Origin: Embleya scabrispora DSM 41855
GTDB taxonomy: Bacteria; Actinomycetota; Actinomycetes; Streptomycetales; Streptomycetaceae
Length of the DNA: 64,000 nucleotides
Assembly (NCBI RefSeq): GCF_000372745.1
Contig: NZ_KB889666.1
Coordinates: 88,990-152,989, forward strand
Direction: 5' to 3'
Shown here: positions 16,103 through 24,674 of the stretch, in pieces
Layout: every line of letters begins with the position of its first letter
Position numbering within the stretch: the first letter of the stretch is position 1
Notes under the pieces: model-generated
What the model was told of the DNA's origin: nothing
The model's input: only the letters and a program-made list of their open reading frames with translations
Databases searched by the model: none
Program-made: the position numbers and the translations under genes

Positions 16103-17311
16103 GTGGGAAACCAGGAGGTAACCGCCTGGGTGGACGCGTCCGCCGGCGTCGCGGGCGACATGCTTCTCGCCGCGCTGCTCGATGCCGGCGCCGACCTGAC
16201 CGCCGTACAGGGAGCCGTCGACGCCGTCGTCCCCGCTGCGATAGATCTGACGGTCGAGGAGGTATCACGTGCAGGGCTGCGTGCGCTTTACCTCAGACCA
16301 CAGATCTCGTCGACGGAGCCGGGGTATCACACCTGGCGGTCGCTGCGACGGCGACTGAACGCCGCTCCCCTCGCCGGTCCGGTACGCGCTGCCGCCCTTC
16401 GCGTGTTCACGCGACTCGCCGAATCGGAAGCCCGGGTGCACGGTGTATCGCCGGAGGATGCCCACTTCCACGAAACGGGCGCACTCGACTCGGTGGCTGA
16501 CGTCGTTGGTGTGTGCGCAGCGCTGCACGATCTCGACGTGGGTGATCTACGTGTGGGAACGATCGCCCTCGGATCGGGCCGCGTGCACGGTAGTCATGGG
16601 GACCTCCCCGTGCCGACGCCCGCGGTGCTGGATCTGACCTGTGGGTGGTCGGTGCGTGCCGGCGGGGAGGGGGAACTCGCCACACCTACCGGCGTGGCGT
16701 TGCTCACCGCTCTCGCGGCGCAGAGGGTGCTGCCCGACATGACCATCCGCGCCGTGGGGGTGGGTGCCGGCACGCGAGACCCTGCAGAGCGGGCCAATGT
16801 GGTGCGTGTCGTACTCGGAAGCCCCGCCGTGCCGCCCGAGTCGCAGGCCGCCGTCGTGCTCGAGAGCAACGTCGACGACCTCGACCCACGCGTTTGGCCG
16901 ACGTTGCTCAAGGATCTGCTCGACCTGGGTGCCGACGACGCGTGGCTGGTCCCGATCCTCATGAAGAAGGGCCGCCCGGCACACACCTTGCACGTCCTGT
17001 GTTCGGCAGCGTCGGCCACGGCGCTTCGCGAGGTCATGTTCACTCACACCACCACAATCGGGCTGCGTCAGCGGGCCGTTGACAAGTTCGCCCTTCCACG
17101 CGCCGTAAGCCAGGTGTCGGTGCGGAACAGCCGGATTCGCATCAAGATCGCCCTACGGAACGGGCGGATCATCAACGCCATGCCGGAATTCGACGATGTC
17201 GCCGCAACCGCCCGGTCCGCAGGTGTGCCGGTGTCGCGGGTCCTCGCCGAGGCCGGCGCGGCGGCGCACGCTGCGGGGCTGGTCGCGGGCGAGTCTTGGA
17301 CGGCGTCGTAG
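16103..17311 (+). CDS. larC: LarC, nickel chelatase of the nickel-pincer cofactor
   Basis: A 402-residue protein starting at GTG 16103 with AAGGAG upstream. The N-terminus VTAWVDASAGVAGDMLLAAL and the HFHETGALDSVADVVG motif are diagnostic of LarC, which inserts nickel into pyridinium-3,5-bisthiocarboxylate mononucleotide using CTP. Here both halves (LarC1 and LarC2) form one uninterrupted frame, unlike Lactobacillus plantarum, where a frameshift joins them. C-terminal GVPVSRVLAEAGAAAHAAG is typical. It should mature the LarA-like enzyme at 7895-9184. No LarB or LarE is visible in the window, so those must be elsewhere. Confidence 0.92.
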   Translation: MGNQEVTAWVDASAGVAGDMLLAALLDAGADLTAVQGAVDAVVPAAIDLTVEEVSRAGLRALYLRPQISSTEPGYHTWRSLRRRLNAAPLAGPVRAAALRVFTRLAESEARVHGVSPEDAHFHETGALDSVADVVGVCAALHDLDVGDLRVGTIALGSGRVHGSHGDLPVPTPAVLDLTCGWSVRAGGEGELATPTGVALLTALAAQRVLPDMTIRAVGVGAGTRDPAERANVVRVVLGSPAVPPESQAAVVLESNVDDLDPRVWPTLLKDLLDLGADDAWLVPILMKKGRPAHTLHVLCSAASATALREVMFTHTTTIGLRQRAVDKFALPRAVSQVSVRNSRIRIKIALRNGRIINAMPEFDDVAATARSAGVPVSRVLAEAGAAAHAAGLVAGESWTAS

Positions 17312-17419
17312 GCGTTCGCATTCCTTCCCGCCCACAGAACAGCCACCACGGCAGGCAATGTCCGGCTGCGCGGGAGAGCATCGAAGGGTTCGACAACACA
17401 CCTGTTCGCGCCCTCCGCG

Positions 17420-17570
17420 ATGTGCTTCATGGACCCAGGCGATGCCGACCACGCGTTGGTGGCGCGGTTGTACGACGCGGTCCTCGACGACTGCACCGTG
17501 TGTCGGGAGGCGCTGCTGGTCCGGTTCGCGGTGGACCCGGCGACCACCGGGCCGGTCGTCACCGTGATTG
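17420..17570 (+). pseudogene. Truncated unknown protein, N-terminal about 48 residues
   Basis: The frame reads MDPGDADHALVARLYDAVLD then DCTVCREALLVRFAVDPATT before it runs into antisense of the next gene. Composition and the CxxC spacing look like real coding sequence, but similarity potential ends at the junction near 17570. It marks the right boundary of the catabolic island. I do not recognise the family with confidence. Confidence 0.35.
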
Positions 17571-17578
17571 GCAGGGCA

Positions 17579-19537
17579 TCAGCGGACCTTGGCAGTCGCA
17601 GCCGCTCCGGGGGCGATGGTCACGGTGACGTAGGCATAGGTCACACCGTTCACCACTTTCGTACTGGCCTTGTGCGGCTTGCCGTTCACCTCGATGGTGT
17701 CGTGGTCGCCACGGAACCGCGCTTCCCAGGTGTACTTGTCGGGGCCTGCGCTGTTTGTGAGCGTCGACTTCGTGGCGCCATCATGGCGTAGGGCGAAGGT
17801 GTTCCGGCCGATGCGCATGTCCTTGATCTGAAGCCAGTCAGTACCGGTCGGCAGACGCGACTGCGTGGTCAGCGTACGGCTGGGAGCATTGGGGGCGACG
17901 CCCATGAGGCCCTCCACTGTCTGGCTCACCAAGGTGTACGACACCTCGGGGTAGTCGCCGTTGGTGCCCTGCTTGCTGACAGGGTGCTGTTCGTCCCGCC
18001 GATCGTAGACCTGCTGCATCCACTTCCAGGCGGTGTCGTTCCGCTCATGGGCGAAGAACGTGTCGGGCAGATAGGTGATGGCCTCGATGTTGTCCGGGAC
18101 GCCGCTGCCGCCGGCCTGCTGGTCGATGAAGTCGAGATAGGCGCTGTTGCGTGCGCCCGGAGCGATGATCTGCTTCATGGGCATGAACCAGCTGTTCTCC
18201 TTGCCCCAGCCGGTGAGCGCCTGGCCGTCGACGGTGTATCCCCGAACCATCTGGCTGCCTGAACCGTTGCCGCTCCAGGTCGAGTTGAAGTACGACTTCA
18301 GATCGGCGGCCTTCTGGCTGAACCGGGTGGCGAGCTCCTTGTCTCCCTTGTCGGCGGCGAGTGCCGACATGGCGAGGTAGGCCTGGTACTGGGAGCCGAT
18401 CGCGTCGCCCGCCTCCGCGAGGTGCTCGTCGTCGGCTTCGTTGTAGCTGGCCGAGCCGGCGAAGATGCCGTTCCCCGTGCCCTCGGCGACGCTGTTCGGC
18501 TTCGCACCGTCGTGCAGGTTGATGAATTCATCGGTGGCGTGCCGGTAGAAGTTCCAGAACGCCGCGTCGTCGATGTACGCGCAGTCCCCGCTCCAGCGGT
18601 ATGCCTCGTTGGCCTTCTCCACCAGTTCGAACGCCGCGGGGACCTCCCGGACGTAGTTGGTCGGGCTTTTGTAGTCGATCGAGAGGTAGGTCTTGGCGTC
18701 GAAGTTGAACGCCCATACGGGGAAGTACTTGTGCTCGGCCGTCGCGGAGGCGGCGAAGGAACGCAGCATCGTCTTGTTCTCGCGGTTCAGTCCGAGGACG
18801 GCGGCGCCGGCCACCTGGTGGACCATGTCGCGTGAGTAGTAGCCGCTGCGGTGCGAGTATCCGGCCCAGTACGAGGGGGCATAGACACCCGACGCGGTGC
18901 CGGAGGGGTTGCCCTCGTCGACGTTGAGTCTGCCCTCGGTGCCGCTCAGCTGGACCCAGCTGTTCGCCTTGTGCTTCGACCAGTCGAAGATCTCGACGAT
19001 CTTCGGGTTGGACGAGGTGACGACCGGGTCGGCGGGGGCTGCCGGCGAGACCATGACGTCGTCGGCGTTGATCCACCCGTCGCCGGACTCGAAGGCGATC
19101 TCCAGTGTGTCACCGGATCTGAGCGCCACCCGGCTTACTGTGTACCGCGCGTAGCCGGAGCGGCTGGGCAGGGCCACCGCCCCGACCGGGCTCCCGTTGA
19201 CGCGTACGACGAACGTCCCGCCCGTTCCGCCCGCGGCGATCCAGGCCGAGAAGTCATAGGAACCCGTGGCGGACACCGTCTTCGTCTGGGAGACCTTCTT
19301 GCCCGCCCCCGCGTCGAGGTAGATCAGCTTTGCGCCGCCGTGCGGGCGGTTGGTGGCGACACCGGTGCCGGGGGTGAAGTTCCAGCCAGTGGCGTCCTGT
19401 TCGAAGCCGGGATTTATCACGGTGAGGAGTGGCGGTGCCGCAGCGGCGGCCGAGTCGCCGAGGGGCAGGGGAGCGAGGGGCGCGAGCGTCGCGAGTGCGG
19501 CGGTCAATGCAAGGCGCGCAGGTCGGGAGGATCTCAT
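17579..19537 (-). CDS. Secreted glycoside hydrolase-like protein with N-terminal CBM
   Basis: A 652-residue exported protein starting at ATG 19537. Residues 1-32 form a signal peptide ending ALA/AAA. About residues 33-170 form a carbohydrate-binding-like beta-sandwich (VINPGFEQDATGWNF ... GDGWINADDVMVS). The rest is rich in paired aromatic helices such as YWAGYSHRSGYYSRDMVHQV and AFWNFYRHATDEF, suggesting an alpha/alpha toroid hydrolase (similar layout to GH63/GH65-like or MGH1-type domains). A C-terminal small beta domain follows. It is divergent from a sugar ABC importer and GH36 gene, so it probably releases oligosaccharides outside the cell for that importer. Its GH family is not certain. 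Confidence 0.7.
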   Translation of the reverse strand: MRSSRPARLALTAALATLAPLAPLPLGDSAAAAAPPLLTVINPGFEQDATGWNFTPGTGVATNRPHGGAKLIYLDAGAGKKVSQTKTVSATGSYDFSAWIAAGGTGGTFVVRVNGSPVGAVALPSRSGYARYTVSRVALRSGDTLEIAFESGDGWINADDVMVSPAAPADPVVTSSNPKIVEIFDWSKHKANSWVQLSGTEGRLNVDEGNPSGTASGVYAPSYWAGYSHRSGYYSRDMVHQVAGAAVLGLNRENKTMLRSFAASATAEHKYFPVWAFNFDAKTYLSIDYKSPTNYVREVPAAFELVEKANEAYRWSGDCAYIDDAAFWNFYRHATDEFINLHDGAKPNSVAEGTGNGIFAGSASYNEADDEHLAEAGDAIGSQYQAYLAMSALAADKGDKELATRFSQKAADLKSYFNSTWSGNGSGSQMVRGYTVDGQALTGWGKENSWFMPMKQIIAPGARNSAYLDFIDQQAGGSGVPDNIEAITYLPDTFFAHERNDTAWKWMQQVYDRRDEQHPVSKQGTNGDYPEVSYTLVSQTVEGLMGVAPNAPSRTLTTQSRLPTGTDWLQIKDMRIGRNTFALRHDGATKSTLTNSAGPDKYTWEARFRGDHDTIEVNGKPHKASTKVVNGVTYAYVTVTIAPGAAATAKVR

Positions 19538-19600
19538 GGCGGCTCCAGGCTGGATCGATGGGTGAGGGCAGCTCGAAACTAGCCACGGTTTCCGGCCGCT

Positions 19601-19664
19601 CGCAAGACTCTTGCGCATTTCAGTTGACAGTTGCGACAGAAAATTTTCAACGAAATCTTGCAAG
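19601..19664. promoter_or_regulatory. LacI-type operators and -35 element in divergent promoter
   Basis: CGCAAGA-C-TCTTGCG (19601-19615) is a perfect 7-1-7 palindrome, and CTTGCAAG (19657-19664) repeats the CTTGC half-site. TTGACA at 19624-19629 is a good -35 box for the rightward importer operon, and GAAAATTTTC (19639-19648) is an AT palindrome between them. Placement in the region shared by the secreted hydrolase and the importer suggests repression of both by the LacI protein at 24675-25718. Confidence 0.65.
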
Positions 19665-19736
19665 CAGGGTGGCCGGTTGCTAGCTTCCCGGTCTGTCAGA
19701 CGCGGGCGTGATTTCGCGAACAAAGGTGGTCCGGTC

Positions 19737-21083
19737 ATGAACGTCAGTCGTCGCAAGGTCCTCGGAATCGGTGGGGCCCTCGCCGCAGGTGCCGGCCTGG
19801 CCGGCCTCACCGCGTGCTCCGGCACAGGCAGCGCCGGGGCCGGTTCCGGATCCGCCGGGGATGGCAGGAAGGGTGACATATCGGTCTGGAGCTGGGCGGG
19901 CCCGGCCGCAGAACTCAGAGCCCTCGTCCCCGACTTCAACAAGCGGTACCCGGACATCAAGATAAACGTCCAGGACATCGGCAACCCGGCCATCTGGAAC
20001 AAGATCACCACGGCCATGGCGGCCGGCGGCGCGGGTCTCGCCGATGTGCTCCACATCGGCGTCGACTACCTTCCCGGATACGTCGAGAAGTTCCCGGACG
20101 GCCTCGCGGACCTCGGCAAGCTCGGCGCCACCGACTACAAGGACTCCTTCGCGCAGGGCTTGTGGCAGACGGTGGCCCCGAAGGGCGACCGGGTCAGCGC
20201 CCTGCCCTGGGAGGCCAACTCGGCCGGGTTCTACTACCGTGCCGACATCTTCGAGGAGTCGGGGGTGGACGCCGCCGCCCTCGAAACCTGGGACGACACG
20301 CTCGAAGCGGGAAAGAAGATCAAGCAGAAGACCGGCAAGTACCTGCTCGGCATCGACAAGCCCGCCTCTCAGGCGGACGCCGCGAACTTCTTCCAGATGC
20401 TGCTCCAGCTGCAGGGGGCCTTCTACTTCAACCTCGACGGCGACATCACTCTCGCCTCGCCCGCGGCCGTGAAGGCCATGACGATCATCAAGGAGCTCAA
20501 CGACGCGGGACTGGTGAGCGACCTCGCCGGCGGGTGGAACGCCCTGATCAGCTCGATCAAGAAGGGCACAGCGGCGGTCCTGCCGTGGCCGACCTGGTTC
20601 GGCGGCATCATCGAGGAGACGGTTCCTGGGGAGGCCGGAAAATGGGGCGTACGTCTACCGCCTGCCGTCAGCCGCGGAGGCACGCAGGCCACGACGGTGA
20701 ACTCCACACACCTCGCCATCGCGGGAAGCAGCAAGCAACAGGCCGCGGCCTGGAAGTTCGTCGAATTCGTTCTCACCCGGCCGGAGTCGCAGGTCCGGAT
20801 CTACAAGGGGAAGGGCATCGCCCCCGCCCTGATGACGGCCTATGACGACCTCGTCTTCCATACACCGTCGGAGTTCTTCCGCGGCCAGAAGAAGGGAGAG
20901 GTCTTCCTGGAGGCTCTCAAGGCTCCCTCGCCCGCTTTCAACTACAGCCCCGACTACGCCCGTGCGCTCAAGGTCGTCGCCGACGCCCAGACGAAGGTTC
21001 TCCTCAAGGGAGCCGATCCTGCCTCGGCACTCCAGAAGGCCGCCGAGCAGCTGGCAGAGCAGACGGGACGCAAGGTCCTGTGA
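19737..21083 (+). CDS. Sugar ABC transporter substrate-binding lipoprotein (CUT1)
   Basis: A 448-residue solute-binding protein. The N-terminus RRKVLGIGGALAAGAGLAGLTAC combines a twin-Arg-like start with a lipobox Cys, so it is membrane-anchored outside. The mature part has the family 1 layout: ISVWSWAGPAAELRALVPDF near the N-terminus and GTAAVLPWPTWFGG centrally. It would deliver an oligosaccharide to the two permeases, whose genes overlap by GTGA and ATGA. The ATPase subunit is not encoded here, as usual in actinomycetes where a shared MsiK serves several importers. Confidence 0.92.
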   Translation: MNVSRRKVLGIGGALAAGAGLAGLTACSGTGSAGAGSGSAGDGRKGDISVWSWAGPAAELRALVPDFNKRYPDIKINVQDIGNPAIWNKITTAMAAGGAGLADVLHIGVDYLPGYVEKFPDGLADLGKLGATDYKDSFAQGLWQTVAPKGDRVSALPWEANSAGFYYRADIFEESGVDAAALETWDDTLEAGKKIKQKTGKYLLGIDKPASQADAANFFQMLLQLQGAFYFNLDGDITLASPAAVKAMTIIKELNDAGLVSDLAGGWNALISSIKKGTAAVLPWPTWFGGIIEETVPGEAGKWGVRLPPAVSRGGTQATTVNSTHLAIAGSSKQQAAAWKFVEFVLTRPESQVRIYKGKGIAPALMTAYDDLVFHTPSEFFRGQKKGEVFLEALKAPSPAFNYSPDYARALKVVADAQTKVLLKGADPASALQKAAEQLAEQTGRKVL

Positions 21084-22024
21084 CGACCACCGTCGGCGCA
21101 AAGCCGCGCCCCCCGCAGGAACCGGCTCGGATCCGGCGGCGTACGCAGAGCCCGCCGTCACCACGGCTGACCGCACGTCGCGTCGCGCCGTACGGGTTCG
21201 TCATGCCTGCAGTGCTCCTCTTCGCCGCCTTCAAGCTCTATCCCATCGGCTGGTCCTTCGTCCTCAGCCTGCACAGGAGGGTCGGGGGCGTCGACACCTT
21301 CGTCGGAGCGGACAACTACAGACGGCTCCTGCATGATCCGCTCTTTTGGACCGCACTGGAGAACACCTGCGTCATCCTGGTGATCCAGGTCCCTCTCATG
21401 CTGGCGCTGGCCACGGGACTCGCCCTCGCCTTCAACTCTGCGACTCTGCGGGCACGTTCGGTCTTCCGCCTCGGCTTCTTCCTCCCGATGGTCACCGGCC
21501 TGGTGGCCTACGGAGTCATCTTCTCCGTGCTCCTCAATGAGAAGTCCGGCCTGGTCAACTGGCTTCTCGGGCTCGTCGGGATCGGCGAGGTGCCCTGGCT
21601 GACCGACCCGCTCTGGGCGAAGATCTCGCTCGGTCTGGTGCTCACCTGGCACTACACCGGATACAACGCCGTCATCCTGCTGGCGAGACTTCAGACGATT
21701 CCCTCGGAGCTCTACGACGCCGCCGCAGTCGACGGTGCGGGAGCCTGGGGGACGTTTCGCCACGTGACACTGCCCGGCCTGCGGCCGGCGATCCTGCTGA
21801 CCACGGTGCTTTCCACCATCGGCACCCTGCAGATCTTCGACGAGCCCTACATCCTGACACAGGGCGGTCCGGACAACGCGACGCTCACCATCGGTGTGTA
21901 CCTGTACCAAAACGCCTTCATGTACTTCGACTTCGGCTATGCCTCGGCCATCGCCTACGCCCTGGCGGTTGTGATCGGAGTCCTCGGGCTGATCCAATTC
22001 CGTGTCCTGGGAGACAGACCATGA
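21080..22024 (+). CDS. Sugar ABC transporter permease, MalF type
   Basis: A 314-residue inner-membrane permease beginning at GTG 21080 inside the preceding stop. Six hydrophobic segments are visible. The conserved EAA loop reads ELYDAAAVDGAGAWGTFRHVTLP, which docks with the ATPase. A hydrophilic Arg/Pro-rich N-terminal segment of about 35 residues precedes the first helix. It pairs with the MalG-type protein encoded next. Confidence 0.92.
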   Translation: MTTTVGAKPRPPQEPARIRRRTQSPPSPRLTARRVAPYGFVMPAVLLFAAFKLYPIGWSFVLSLHRRVGGVDTFVGADNYRRLLHDPLFWTALENTCVILVIQVPLMLALATGLALAFNSATLRARSVFRLGFFLPMVTGLVAYGVIFSVLLNEKSGLVNWLLGLVGIGEVPWLTDPLWAKISLGLVLTWHYTGYNAVILLARLQTIPSELYDAAAVDGAGAWGTFRHVTLPGLRPAILLTTVLSTIGTLQIFDEPYILTQGGPDNATLTIGVYLYQNAFMYFDFGYASAIAYALAVVIGVLGLIQFRVLGDRP

Positions 22025-22884
22025 AGAGCCGTTCCACAGGGTTCAGCCACCTCGGCGCTCCTGTATCCCGGCGCCGCAACAGCATCCTGCTGACGTCCGG
22101 CCTCGCCATCGCTCTCGCGGCCGTCGCCATCCCGTTCTACTGGCTCGTCATCGCCGGCACGCACAGCTCCGACGACATTTTCGGCTCGCCGCCGCCGCTG
22201 CTGCCCGGCGGGCACCTGGGAGAAAACCTCGCGAGCCTCCAGGAGACGGCATCCTTCGGCAGGGTCGTGCTCAACTCGGCTCTCATCGCCGCCATTTACA
22301 CCATCTGCGCCGGAGCGGTCTGCACGCTGGCCGGCTACGCATTCGCCAAGTACCGCTTCAAGGGGCGTGATCCGCTGTTCGGCGTGCTCATGCTGGGACT
22401 TGTCATCCCCACCCAGGTCACCCTGGTGCCGTTGTTCAAGATGATGGCCGAGCTGCAGTGGCTCGACACCTACCAGGCCGTCATCATGCCCAATCTTGCA
22501 CTGCCCTTCGGGATCTTCCTCATGCGCCAGTCGATGGCGGCCCTCCCCGACGAATTGCTGGATGCGGGCCGGATGGACGGCTGCGGAGAGTTCCGGCTCT
22601 TCTGGAAGGTGGCCCTGCCTCCCATGAAACCGGCGCTCGCGGCACTGGGGATCTTCCTGTTCCTCTACCAGTGGAACGACTTCATATGGCCGCTGATCGT
22701 GCTGCGAGACAACACCTCCTTCACCATCCCCGTGGCGCTCGCCTCGCTGCAGGGCGTGGATGACACCGACTACGGAGCACTTTTCACCGGGACAGCCGTC
22801 GCCTCGATCCCCATGGTCATCGTCTTCCTGGCCCTCCAGCGCCACTTTGTCTCCGGCCTGCTCGCCGGGGCCGTCAAGGAGTGA
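22021..22884 (+). CDS. Sugar ABC transporter permease, MalG type
   Basis: A 287-residue permease. The EAA loop is ELLDAGRMDGCGEFRLFWKVALP and the C-terminus HFVSGLLAGAVKE is the usual MalG end (compare the debris at 493-717). It overlaps the MalF-type gene by ATGA and the downstream GH36 gene by GTGA, giving one translationally coupled unit. Confidence 0.92.
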   Translation: MKSRSTGFSHLGAPVSRRRNSILLTSGLAIALAAVAIPFYWLVIAGTHSSDDIFGSPPPLLPGGHLGENLASLQETASFGRVVLNSALIAAIYTICAGAVCTLAGYAFAKYRFKGRDPLFGVLMLGLVIPTQVTLVPLFKMMAELQWLDTYQAVIMPNLALPFGIFLMRQSMAALPDELLDAGRMDGCGEFRLFWKVALPPMKPALAALGIFLFLYQWNDFIWPLIVLRDNTSFTIPVALASLQGVDDTDYGALFTGTAVASIPMVIVFLALQRHFVSGLLAGAVKE

Positions 22885-24641
22885 ATGTGAGCATCCTGTC
22901 CCACGAAGCCGTCACCACCGCCGAGCTGGTCCAGACGTCGTATCACCCGCTTCTCGACACCGTGCACGTCGCCGTCCTGGCCTCCGGCACCGAGGCGGCA
23001 TGGACCCTGTCCGAACTTCCCGGCGGGCTGAAGATGCTGAGCGTCGACGCGCCGGGCATGCCGGTCACGATCCGGCTGTCCGTCCCGCTGGGCGACGCGG
23101 CCGGCTACTGGCACCCCCAGGCCGATTGGAACAGGACGCTGGTGGCGGACTGGGAAGGCCGGGCCAGTGTCAGCCTCGTCGACGGGCTCGCCGCCGGGTG
23201 CCTCTACGACTACGCCGGCGCGACCATGCTCACATTCGCCGCGGCCGACCCGGTGTCGGAAGTGACCCTGCGCTTCGGGGTGTCCGAGGAGCAGGACACC
23301 TACGTCGTGCATCTGGACCTGCCGGCGGCTCCCGCTGCCCGTCAACTGCTCTTCGTACCGCGTGCCGAGTCGGTCGCCGCCGCAATGCGTATGCTGCGTA
23401 ACTGGTTTGCGGCCGAAGTGCCGGCCATGCCCGTCCCGGAGTCCGCACGCGTCCCCGTCTACTCCACCTGGTACGCCTTCAACCAGCAGGTGAACGCCGC
23501 CGCGGTCGAAACACAGGCAGATCTGGCCGCGGGCCTGGGCTGCGGCGTCCTCATCCTCGACGACGGCTGGCAGAGCCTGGGAAGCGGCCGGGGGTACGCG
23601 GGGTGCGGCGACTGGGTTCCCGACCCCGACAAGTTTCCCGACTTCGCCGGGCACGTGGCGCGCGTCCGCGAGGGGGGAATTCGATACATGGCATGGATTG
23701 CCCCGTTTCTCCTCGGCCCACTCGCGATGTGCTACAAGGAGTGGGCGGTTTTCGCACCGGCCGCTGCCAGGGTGCCCGGAGCTCAGGTGCTCGACCCGCG
23801 TCGACCGGAAGTACGCGCCCACGTCGTTCGCATGTGCGTGTCCCTGGTGAACGACTACGGCCTGGACGGCCTCAAGGTCGACTTCCTGAACGAAGCCATG
23901 GTCTATGCCGGTGACGGCCGCGGTGACATCGGGCACGCGCTCACCGAGCTGCTCACCGAGCTGCGATCCGCGCTGGAAGCCGTACGCCCCGACGTGCTGC
24001 TCGAACTCCGTCAGCCATATGTCGGCCCCGGCATGGCCGCCTTCGGGAACATGCTGAGATCCATCGACTGCCCCGCCGACGCGACAGCCAACCGGGTGCG
24101 CACCATCGACACCTCGCTGCTGGCCGTGGGAGGCGCGGTCCACTCCGACATGCTGCTGTGGGACACCTCGGCGTCGGCCGAGGCGGCGGCGCGGCAGCTC
24201 ATCGGTACGCTGCACTCGGTGCCCCAGATCTCCGTCAGACTCGACACGCTGACCCAGGAGCAGCTCGAGACCACGCGCTTCTGGCTGGCCGAGTGGCAGC
24301 GTCTGCGGCCGCAGCTGCTCGACGGGATCGTCGAGCCCGGCCGTCCCGACGACCTGTACTCGCTGGTCGAAGCCGTGGCAGACGGCCGGTGCGTGCTCAG
24401 CGTGTACAGCGAGCGGACCGTCCCCCTCCGGCCCACCGTCTTCTCGGAGACCGTACTGGTCAATGCGACATCCGCAGACAATGTTGTTCTGGACGTGCGG
24501 GACGGCGGAGCGACAGTGGACATCGAGGTGCACGCTCCCACCGGTCGGATGACCAGACAGTCCCGGATCTCTCTCCTGCCCGGTCTGCACAGGCTGCCGG
24601 TTCCGAGAATGGGACTGGTCCGTTTTCGGAGCAGCACCTGA
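22881..24641 (+). CDS. GH36-type alpha-galactosidase/raffinose synthase-like hydrolase
   Basis: A 586-residue cytoplasmic enzyme with no signal peptide. An N-terminal beta-supersandwich of about 200 residues precedes a TIM barrel beginning VPVYSTWYAFNQQVNA. LILDDGWQS is the conserved second strand; GLDGLKVDFLNEA carries the probable nucleophile Asp334; and RSIDCPADATANR carries a probable acid/base Asp. These positions match clan GH-D. It would hydrolyse an alpha-galactoside taken up by the coupled importer. The GTG start at 22881 overlaps the permease stop. Specificity is inferred from the clan only. Confidence 0.85.
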   Translation: MNVSILSHEAVTTAELVQTSYHPLLDTVHVAVLASGTEAAWTLSELPGGLKMLSVDAPGMPVTIRLSVPLGDAAGYWHPQADWNRTLVADWEGRASVSLVDGLAAGCLYDYAGATMLTFAAADPVSEVTLRFGVSEEQDTYVVHLDLPAAPAARQLLFVPRAESVAAAMRMLRNWFAAEVPAMPVPESARVPVYSTWYAFNQQVNAAAVETQADLAAGLGCGVLILDDGWQSLGSGRGYAGCGDWVPDPDKFPDFAGHVARVREGGIRYMAWIAPFLLGPLAMCYKEWAVFAPAAARVPGAQVLDPRRPEVRAHVVRMCVSLVNDYGLDGLKVDFLNEAMVYAGDGRGDIGHALTELLTELRSALEAVRPDVLLELRQPYVGPGMAAFGNMLRSIDCPADATANRVRTIDTSLLAVGGAVHSDMLLWDTSASAEAAARQLIGTLHSVPQISVRLDTLTQEQLETTRFWLAEWQRLRPQLLDGIVEPGRPDDLYSLVEAVADGRCVLSVYSERTVPLRPTVFSETVLVNATSADNVVLDVRDGGATVDIEVHAPTGRMTRQSRISLLPGLHRLPVPRMGLVRFRSST

Positions 24642-24674
24642 ACGGCACGATCAACCACCTGGAAAAGGAAGTAC

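Noticed and set aside
1390..17311. Island as an antibiotic biosynthetic cluster
   Set aside because: P450, ferredoxin and ligases would fit, but there is no polyketide, peptide or terpene core enzyme, and ring cleavage plus C-C hydrolases indicate catabolism.
17420..17791. Complete 123-residue gene
   Set aside because: After about 48 residues the frame is antisense to the secreted hydrolase, so only a fragment is credible.
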